A stretch of DNA of 5,179 nucleotides from CAYMLL01 sp964390645 (GTDB lineage Bacteria > Planctomycetota > UBA8108): assembly GCA_964390645.1 (NCBI GenBank), contig CAYMLL010000431.1, positions 1 through 5,179 of the forward strand, written 5' to 3'. Each line of letters opens with the position of its first letter. The first letter of the stretch is position 1. The translations under genes were made by a program, and so were the position numbers. Positions 1 through 4,964 of the stretch are shown piece after piece. The notes under the pieces were generated by a model that was given only the letters and a program-made list of their open reading frames with translations, did no database searches and was not told the origin of the DNA.

Positions 1-144
1 GTGGGCGCTGTCGTCTTCGGATCCCTCGCGTGGTGGGTCGCGATCCGCACGCGGAGCCTCTTCGCCTGCGTGCTGATGCACGCCGTCGCCAACCTGGTTC
101 TGGGGATCTTCGTGGTGACGACCGGCCGCTGGGGCTTCTGGTGA
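1..144 (+). CDS. C-terminal end of a CPBP/CAAX-type intramembrane protease (5' truncated)
   Basis: Frame 1 is open from the window edge to a TGA at 142-144 and encodes the last 47 residues. The visible piece is hydrophobic and carries LMHAVANLVLG, in which H27 and N31 (fragment numbering) form the HxxxN motif of CPBP (Rce1-like) membrane metalloproteases, one of the active-site motifs in this family. The ending TTGRWGFW resembles the C-termini I recall for exosortase-associated CAAX prenyl protease-related proteins, and for the protease half of exosortase E/protease fusions. The glutamate and other histidine motifs lie outside the window, so activity cannot be judged. It would be a multi-pass inner-membrane protein whose likely job is to cleave substrates within or near the membrane, perhaps in envelope protein sorting. 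The exosortase link is inferred from the tail only; membership of the CPBP superfamily is better supported. It converges on the cytochrome gene and shares no operon with anything visible. Confidence 0.75.
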   Translation: MGAVVFGSLAWWVAIRTRSLFACVLMHAVANLVLGIFVVTTGRWGFW

Positions 145-156
145 GCGACGGCTCAC
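141..156 (+). other. Small hairpin overlapping the protease stop codon
   Basis: GTGAGC (141-146) and GCTCAC (151-156) form a perfect 6-bp stem with a GACG loop. The stop codon TGA (142-144) lies inside the left arm. No T-tract follows, so it is a weak candidate for an intrinsic terminator of the protease transcript and may be chance. Confidence 0.25.
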
Positions 157-770
157 GCAGCGGGGGCAACCGGGAAACGAGGTCCGGAGATCCGCTGCGC
201 TCCTCGGCAGGCTCGCAGGTTTCGCTCTCCGGGGGCGTCGGCCTGCAGGCTCTGCGCTGGCCGTCCTCGCCGGGTCGGCCCGGTACGGGTGACGCCGGCA
301 CGAACCCGGGCCGATCCGCATCGTGAAGAAGAAGAGCGGCTGCGGTCGCCCCTGCGGAGTCCGGGACACCGTGGTGGATGGACGTGTCGATCCTGGCTCG
401 CGACCGGCTCTCTGTGCCGGGCTCGAGCAGGCGGGTGTGATCCGGGAACGGACCGAGCTGGCGGGAACCGCTGCCCGCGGCCGCCAGGCCGTCCGGGGGC
501 TCGCTGATGTCGGTCGGGCCGCCGACGAGGAAGGCTCTTGCCACCGGGCGGCCTTCAGGACGGGTCGATCGTGGCGGTGAGACGAACGAGAGGTGGAAGT
601 CGGGAGCTCGGGTTTCTCGAGCCGTGATGCGTCCGGTTGCGGAGCACATCACCGCAGCGCCCCGCCGGGCGTGCGTCATCGAGTTCGCGACGGTGCACTC
701 TCGAATCGACCGGGTGGGCGCGCGGCGGGACGTCGATCCGGGTGGGGCGGTTTCGACGTCTGGAACAATC
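145..770. other. Gene-free convergent intergenic region
   Basis: I see no supportable gene here. The three + frames give Arg/Gly/Pro/Ser-rich translations without a recognisable domain, signal peptide or convincing ribosome binding site. The longest open stretches are typical of GC-rich non-coding DNA in which stops are scarce. A 10-bp palindrome GCCTGCAGGC (241-250) and a short CGGG-TCGG-CCCG hairpin (271-282) are present but unremarkable. The region separates the 3' ends of the protease and the cytochrome. Most of it would be untranslated or untranscribed if the hairpin at 771-796 ends the cytochrome message. Confidence 0.6.
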
Positions 771-796
771 GGGGCCGGCCGTCGCCGGCCGGCCCC
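771..796 (-). terminator. Strong GC hairpin, probable terminator of the cytochrome gene
   Basis: GGGGCCGGCCG (771-781) and CGGCCGGCCCC (786-796) are perfect complements, giving an 11-bp all-G/C stem with a 4-nt loop. Read on the - strand the loop is GCGA, a GNRA tetraloop, whereas on the + strand it is TCGC. This favours function in the - strand RNA. The hairpin begins 18 nt after the cytochrome TGA. The sequence beyond it on the - strand is GATTGTTCC, with scattered T rather than a T-run. It is therefore either a non-canonical intrinsic terminator or a 3'-end stabilising hairpin upstream of a Rho-dependent stop. Confidence 0.6.
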
Positions 797-814
797 GTAG
801 GGGAGCTCGCTACG

Positions 815-2740
815 TCAATCGACCCCGTTCTTGTAGCCGGTCACCAGCGGCGCCGCGTCCCAGACGTCGGGCCAGCCGTCCGCATCGGAGTCCCGGCGAA
901 GAGGCAAGTCCTGACCGTACGCCTCGTCGACGTTGACGCCGGCGTAGGACCGGAACTTCTTCCCGTCAGTGTTGTACATGATGCCTTCGATGGTCAGCGG
1001 AGTGTTGAAGAGCCACTCCGCGTTGAAGCGCTCGATTCCGGTGTAGCGACCGGACACTTCGAACGAGCTCGAGATCACACCGTCGCCGTCGATATCGGCA
1101 GGCAGGCTCTCGATGTCGTACAGCTGGAGGCCGGAGAGGAATCGAAGCACTCGGTCGCGGTGCCTCGGGCCGACGGCAATCCACTTGTCGCGTGATTCCT
1201 GCGCCTCGCCACCGTGTCGAAGGATGATGTCCTCGAGGGTGAGGGAGCGTCCATCGTGACCCCATGGGAATCCGGAGCCGACTCCCCACAGCGGCGGTGT
1301 GCGCCAGACGGTGTTGACCGTCCCGCCGAAGTCGGTCTCAGCCAGACGGGGACCCATGTCGTGGTGTCTGAGATCCGAGAAGATCCCGTCAACCGAGAAG
1401 CCGCGACGTCGGGGTACGGTGTTCTCACCGTCGACCGTCGAGAGGTCGACCAGCTCGCCCTCCAGACGCTGGGTCCGGGAGTTCCACCGTACATCGAAGT
1501 CCCACAGACGCCTGTCGCCGTCGTAGATCTCGTCGGCGGGCCTGATCTTCCAGGTCTGCGTGTGGCACCCGAGGCAGCCGATCTTCTTCATGCTGTGGAC
1601 ACCCTGCTCGTAGGCCTCGGTGGTGCCGGCGAAGGCGGGACGCGGGGAGTGGAGCATGTACCACTCGGCGAGATCGAGGTCACCCTCGCTGATCTCGTTC
1701 AGAACGCCGTCTCCGTCCGGATCGTCTCGACTGAACCCCAGGTCGTCGAGTGCGATGCCCGTGTCGTTCGGCTTGTGGGTGACGGGGAACTGGATGGCAC
1801 CCGCCAGGGTCGGCTCGCTGACGCCGTCTCCGTCGGGGTCGTTCGTGCTCGAGGGGTCACAGCTCTCCAGGCCGGAGTGGGCCTTGGCGGGATCCCAGAA
1901 GAAGGCGCGGTTGGTCGGGTTCAAGGCGCTGCGGCCGGGACCCTGACCCCAACCCCAGATGACGACCTCGAAGCCGTAGCCGAACGTGGAGACGCCGTCG
2001 ACGCTGCTCGCGCCCGGGACGGGCCGCCCGTCCCCATCCACGTACCAGACGCGGATGATGTTGTTGAACGCGGGGGTGCCGGTGCTGCCGTTCGAGAGAC
2101 GGGGGCTGCCGAAGCTCAGATCGGAGTTGAAGTCGGCCTCGACCCTCACGTCGCCCGGACCTTCGGCGCTCTCCACGACGCTCACCCAGCCGTCGCCGTT
2201 GGTGTCGAGCTGGCTCAGGATCTCGGCCCGCACCTGCAGGGCGAGCATCTCCATGATGCCGGAACCGTAGTAGTGGGGGGAGTTGCGGCCGAATCCGGAG
2301 TCCTTGTGAAAGGTGACGCCGCCGCCGGGGTTGCCCTGCGGCAGGTTGTGGCAGCCCGAGCAGGACAGATGGTTGGATACGGTGATCTTGGCCGTGCTCC
2401 CGTCGGGCATGGGACCACCCAGGCCGCCGGTGGAGGGGTCGAGGACCCCGTCGCGAAGACGGAACTCGCGGAAGTTGAGGTTGCGGCCCAGCTGGTAGGC
2501 GAGGAAGGGGTCGCGAAGGATGAAGTAGGCCGTTCCGCCGAGGAGGTCGGGATCCTCGGTGTGGATCGCGCGCACCCGCTGGTTCTTGATGGAGCGGCCG
2601 GAGACGTCGACGGCGGCACTGTCACTCGAAGCCAGATCGGGCCGCTCGTTGTACTGGGCGCCGGCTTCGGAGGTGCAGAGGAGAGACAGCATGAACAAGG
2701 GGACGACATAGTTACCAGGGAGGCTTCTCTTTGTTTTCAT
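815..2740 (-). CDS. Exported di-heme c-type cytochrome, DHOR (di-heme oxidoreductase) type, with calcium-binding motifs
   Basis: The product is 641 aa. Residues 1-28 form a Sec signal peptide (KTKR n-region, hydrophobic core, predicted cut after AGA28), and no lipobox is present. Two heme c motifs are visible, CSGCH at 127-131 and CLGCH at 389-393. The C-terminal third has hallmarks of the DHOR family (COG3488, MauG/peroxidase-like): FSDLRHHDMGPRLAE (454-468), RTPPLWGVG (480-488), HDGR (495-498) and HGGEA (509-513). Family members are predicted periplasmic di-heme redox enzymes, and the substrate is not established. Several acidic motifs are added: a full EF-hand loop DTNGDGWVSVVE (179-190); DxDxDG motifs near 301, 340 and 549; and a thrombospondin type 3-like repeat at 617-628 (DSDADGWPDVWD). 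They help explain why it is longer than the roughly 450-500 aa I recall for DHOR proteins. The first ATG is chosen because it supplies the signal peptide, although no good Shine-Dalgarno precedes it. The gene is monocistronic in this window. The imelysin partner often found beside DHOR genes is not visible. Maturation would need cytochrome c biogenesis genes encoded elsewhere. Confidence 0.9.
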   Translation of the reverse strand: MKTKRSLPGNYVVPLFMLSLLCTSEAGAQYNERPDLASSDSAAVDVSGRSIKNQRVRAIHTEDPDLLGGTAYFILRDPFLAYQLGRNLNFREFRLRDGVLDPSTGGLGGPMPDGSTAKITVSNHLSCSGCHNLPQGNPGGGVTFHKDSGFGRNSPHYYGSGIMEMLALQVRAEILSQLDTNGDGWVSVVESAEGPGDVRVEADFNSDLSFGSPRLSNGSTGTPAFNNIIRVWYVDGDGRPVPGASSVDGVSTFGYGFEVVIWGWGQGPGRSALNPTNRAFFWDPAKAHSGLESCDPSSTNDPDGDGVSEPTLAGAIQFPVTHKPNDTGIALDDLGFSRDDPDGDGVLNEISEGDLDLAEWYMLHSPRPAFAGTTEAYEQGVHSMKKIGCLGCHTQTWKIRPADEIYDGDRRLWDFDVRWNSRTQRLEGELVDLSTVDGENTVPRRRGFSVDGIFSDLRHHDMGPRLAETDFGGTVNTVWRTPPLWGVGSGFPWGHDGRSLTLEDIILRHGGEAQESRDKWIAVGPRHRDRVLRFLSGLQLYDIESLPADIDGDGVISSSFEVSGRYTGIERFNAEWLFNTPLTIEGIMYNTDGKKFRSYAGVNVDEAYGQDLPLRRDSDADGWPDVWDAAPLVTGYKNGVD

Positions 2741-2790
2741 GATAGACCCGTATTATTAGAGTGTTTCGGTGATCTCTCTTGGACCGTCAA
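2741..2790 (-). promoter_or_regulatory. Candidate promoter of the cytochrome gene with very short leader
   Basis: Read on the - strand, TAATAAT (complement of 2752-2758) lies 11 nt before the ATG, in a local AT-rich patch that stands out from the surrounding GC-rich DNA. If it is a -10 element, transcription would start only a few bases before the ATG. That fits the lack of a Shine-Dalgarno (the leader reads ACGGGTCTATC). A TTGACG (complement of 2785-2790) is also present but lies 26 nt upstream of TAATAAT, too far for a standard -35/-10 pair. The promoter is therefore either extended, activator-dependent or not sigma-70-like. Confidence 0.35.
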
Positions 2791-3060
2791 GTGGACACGA
2801 CGACTAAGTGATCAACAGACAGGTTGGAGATACTCTGTTCTCGTTGTGGTTCTCTGCGCGAACACCCTCTCCGTTGTGATTCTTTCGATCAGTCAGTAAC
2901 CGAGAGCACCGCAGGTCAGCGGCGGTTCTCGTCTGGACACACATGGCATGAAGGGCTGCCTCGAGGATCGAGTCCTTCATCAGCGTTCGTCCCTGTCGAT
3001 AGCAAATGGGGTGCCGTTGTCACAAACGGTTGCAATCAATGGGCTCGACATGGGTTTCCT

Positions 3061-3138
3061 CGGGAGTCCCGGACCTAGCTGGTTTAAATCCGGACAGCAA
3101 CTAGTTGATACTAGGACCGCGTCTCGCAGCCTAGCTGC
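3061..3138. other. Inverted-repeat cluster with four CTAG sites, candidate structured RNA or protein-binding site
   Basis: Several nested helices can be drawn. GGACCTAG (3071-3078) pairs with CTAGGACC (3111-3118) through one A.A mismatch. It encloses CTGG-TTTAAAT-CCGG (3079-3093) and the 10-bp palindrome CAACTAGTTG (3098-3107). Upstream is CGGG-AGT-CCCG (3061-3071). Downstream is the perfect hairpin GCAGC-CTA-GCTGC (3126-3138). CTAG, usually a rare tetramer in bacterial genomes, occurs four times in 60 bp (3075, 3101, 3111, 3131), and I saw no other copy in the window. The arrangement could be a small folded RNA, an operator array or a recombination or nicking site. It does not match tRNA or any RNA family I recognise, and no strand can be assigned. 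Confidence 0.35.
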
Positions 3139-3167
3139 TGACCGCGATCGGGACGTTGTTACCGGCG

Positions 3168-3212
3168 ACCGGTGGCGCTTTCGCCAGGTGATCGAGAGTG
3201 GCTGCCACCGGT
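3168..3212. repeat. 9-bp inverted repeat with a competing internal hairpin
   Basis: ACCGGTGGC (3168-3176) is the exact reverse complement of GCCACCGGT (3204-3212), separated by 27 nt. The left arm overlaps a second perfect hairpin, TGGCG-CTTT-CGCCA (3173-3186). The two folds share bases 3173-3176 and cannot form together. Mutually exclusive stems are typical of attenuators and riboswitch expression platforms, but no T-tract or downstream gene is adjacent, so a switch role is only an inference. Confidence 0.4.
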
Positions 3213-3223
3213 ACGGCAAGACG

Positions 3224-3239
3224 GCTCGCGGCCGCGAGC
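3224..3239. repeat. 16-bp perfect palindrome
   Basis: GCTCGCGGCCGCGAGC reads identically on both strands, with its centre between 3231 and 3232. It has no central spacer, so as DNA it would suit a symmetric dimeric protein, while as RNA it would need to open its centre to form a loop. It lies 11 bp after the 3168-3212 inverted repeat. All bases are C/G apart from one T and one A, so GC-rich composition raises the chance of coincidence. Confidence 0.45.
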
Positions 3240-3445
3240 GTGACCTGAGGGGCGATCCGCGCGCTCCCGATCCGGCGCTCTCTCCTGCTCGCTGCGTGGA
3301 CTCGTAGGTACATGCGTGGAAGGGGCCCGGGAGGGGCGGGTTTTCTCGGAGCCTCCGGCGAGTCGTTCTCGACCGCTCGTCTTGCCCTCCGGCCCACCAG
3401 GCCGAGCTGTCGAGGACGCGTTCGATGAGGAGGCGCCTGACGTAG

Positions 3446-3885
3446 GACCCGGGGGAGCTGTCCCGTCTGCTCCGGGCGATCAACGACGGGACCGAGATCG
3501 GCCGATGTTTCCGATCCGGCTCTTCTCGGCCGTCTGCCGGGCGCTCTGACGGATCTGCGAGGGATTCCCGGCGAACGAGCCTTCGACGCCAACCCATCCG
3601 GGCCACCTGGCTCGTACTACGAGGGGCGCCTGCGGATGACCGTCGGCCGCCCGAGGCGCTTCTCGCACCGCGCCTGACACCTGCGCATCCCGGCGAAGAC
3701 GAGGCTCCCGGGTCCTCACGGAGTCCGCTCGCGGGCGACGGACGGCGAGACGGGGCGCTCGGAAGCTGACGGATCCGCTCGGTGAGGGCAAGCGCAAGAT
3801 CGAAGGCGACGTCGACCTGCTGGCCGTGGACGAATCCCGCCTCCTCCTGGTCGCAGGCTCCACGGGGCCGGGAACGGGAAACGGG
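3446..3885 (+). pseudogene. Possible decayed coding remnant of unknown function, frameshifted
   Basis: Protein-like stretches follow one another on the + strand in different frames. SRLLRAINDGTEIGR starts near 3461. After a frame change, LLGRLPGALTDLRGIPGER is followed by FDANPSGPPGSYYEGRLRM (about 3522-3638). A third frame gives RVLTESARGRRTARRGA and then RKLTDPLGEGKRKIEGDVD and LLAVDESRLLLVAGSTG (about 3709-3870). The last piece has mostly G or C at third codon positions and normal acidic, basic and hydrophobic residues, unlike the Arg/Ser/Pro translations around it. The order helix, then GDVDLLAVDESRLLLV, recalls the core of PD-(D/E)xK nuclease-like folds, but the expected ExK is not there (VAGST instead), so this resemblance is weak. 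Either an old gene has lost its frame through indels, or these are chance readings in GC-rich DNA. No start codon with a ribosome binding site was found. Confidence 0.22.
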
Positions 3886-4416
3886 CGTGGATGCCGGTCG
3901 AGCTTCACCGCCGTCCAGGGGCCGGAGCGGGCTGCGGGGACGACCGAGGTCGTCGATGGCCCTGCTGCCCGGCGTGCCGTTCTTCATGACCCGCTTCTTT
4001 CCGGGTCCCCCCGGTGCTCTCCAACGGACTCTCACTCTCCTCGATCAGGAAGACGGTCGGGCGAGGAGCGGAACCATAACGGGGAAAACCGGAGCTTCTC
4101 CTGCGGGCGGACCGTCGTAGGGTCGAGAGTCCCTTCCCCGCTCGACGGGACACTTGTCGCCGGGCTCGCGGCTTGCATCCCGTGAACCGGGACGGTGAGC
4201 CGCGGCAGGAGCTCATCCCGGTCACCGAAGAGGGGCCGGCAGATCCGATCACCGCGACGGGGAGAGGTGCTGGAGACAGCTCATGAAGGGCTGCGCCGGG
4301 AATACTCGCGACGGTCTTCTGCCGAACGGCAGGCGCCGGACCCTCACCGCAGAGCCCGTTCACGGGATTCCATCTGTGGTCCGGCTCCAGCCGGCCGGAG
4401 GCGACGGCTCCTCGGA

Positions 4417-4437
4417 GCGGGTCGCGGGTCGCGGGTC
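4417..4437. repeat. Three tandem copies of the heptamer GCGGGTC
   Basis: GCGGGTC occurs three times head to tail without a mismatch. The 7-bp unit is not a multiple of three, so variation in copy number would shift any reading frame through it. That weighs slightly against the long open frames here being real genes. It is probably a slippage product. Confidence 0.6.
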
Positions 4438-4856
4438 CTGGGCGCGGTGCCGCCGCCGGGCTGGGAATGAAGGCGTCCAGCGGCTGGAGCCGGTCTGCGC
4501 CGGCGCTACCGTCGTTCGTCGGTCCTCCGTTCCGGGCCACTCGCTCTGCACGACGAGCTCTCGCCGGAGTCCTCACTCGGTCCTGTCCGACAGTCGGGCT
4601 CGAGCCCGCGAGGGATGCTCGAGATCTCCGCCTGCGACGGGTCGGGCGACCCGACGGCGCTCGACAGGCGCAGCGCCATCGCCTCGAGCGCGCGCCACCG
4701 CGCCGCCTCCGGCCGCCGGCGAGCGCGATGTCGTGCCGGCGTTCACCCTTCCGGCGACGCGAGTCATCGCCGGCGAGCCTGTGATCTCGCGACTCGGTTC
4801 CCGTCGGCCCGGTTGCGGCGGTGTCAGGCGTGCGCCGGTTCCGCGGTGAGAGGTCC

Positions 4857-4899
4857 TGGAGATTCTCCGACCTGACGGGAGATGATACAGTGGAGATTC
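4857..4899. repeat. Direct repeat and small palindrome upstream of the last gene
   Basis: TGGAGATTC occurs at 4857-4865 and again at 4891-4899, 34 bp apart start to start, about three helical turns. The first copy is part of GGAGA-T-TCTCC (4858-4868), a perfect odd-centred palindrome, whereas the second keeps only the left half. It lies about 65-110 bp before the start at 4965, a position where an operator would be expected. No convincing -35/-10 pair is visible, so a regulatory role is inference only. Confidence 0.3.
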
Positions 4900-4950
4900 G
4901 ACGGGCCGCTCGAGTTCTCGTTCTCCGACGTCCGGATCGCGAGTCTCGCC

Positions 4951-4958
4951 AGGGAGGG
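4951..4958 (+). promoter_or_regulatory. Shine-Dalgarno sequence for the gene at 4965
   Basis: AGGGAGGG contains GGAGG (4953-4957), leaving 7 nt to the ATG at 4965, near the ideal spacing. It decides the start of the downstream gene, and it contrasts with the cytochrome gene, which has no such site. Confidence 0.7.
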
Positions 4959-4964
4959 TGAACG

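Larger units (their letters stand above)
2741..4964. other. Long (2.2 kb) region without a convincing intact gene
   Basis: No frame gives a protein I recognise. The first part (2741 to about 3160) is less GC-rich and contains the cytochrome promoter region, a possible hairpin at 2901-2931 (CGAGA/TCTCG and ACCGC/GCGGT arms) and the inverted-repeat cluster starting at 3061. The remainder (about 3160-4960) is very GC-rich. Two long open stretches on the - strand (4993-3905 and 4035-2980) are dominated by Arg, Ser, Pro and Gly. They lack domains, signal peptides, plausible starts and normal hydrophobic periodicity, so I treat them as compositional. Parts of the + strand read like protein but change frame, and these are listed as a possible pseudogene. 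The region may be a long regulatory spacer, a gene graveyard, or hold RNA genes I cannot identify. Confidence 0.5.

Noticed and set aside
323..580. + strand open frame beginning MKKKSGCGRP
   Set aside because: The start is attractive, but there is no ribosome binding site, the frame is short, and the adjacent frames read equally plausibly, as expected for GC-rich non-coding DNA.
1214..2899. Long + strand open frame (561 codons) antisense to the cytochrome gene
   Set aside because: It mirrors the cytochrome codons, where strong third-position G/C removes antisense stops. The translation is Gly/Val/Ala/Asp-rich with no domain, and the opposite strand has clear heme motifs and a signal peptide.
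3071..3118. tRNA-like T-arm (GGTTTAAATCC)
   Set aside because: It resembles GGTTCAAATCC, but no 5-bp T stem, anticodon arm or acceptor stem of tRNA geometry can be drawn around it on either strand.
2948..3307. 119-codon + strand open frame starting MKGCLEDRV
   Set aside because: There is no Shine-Dalgarno before the ATG, the translation resembles no family, and it crosses the palindromes at 3061-3239.
3316..3360. Possible + strand terminator (CCCG/CGGG followed by TTTT)
   Set aside because: The stem is only 4 bp and no gene is supported upstream on that strand.
2980..4035. 351-codon open frame on the - strand
   Set aside because: The translation is Arg/Ser/Pro-rich with no domain, signal peptide or ribosome binding site, and it runs through the inverted-repeat cluster. 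It is better explained by stop-poor GC-rich composition.
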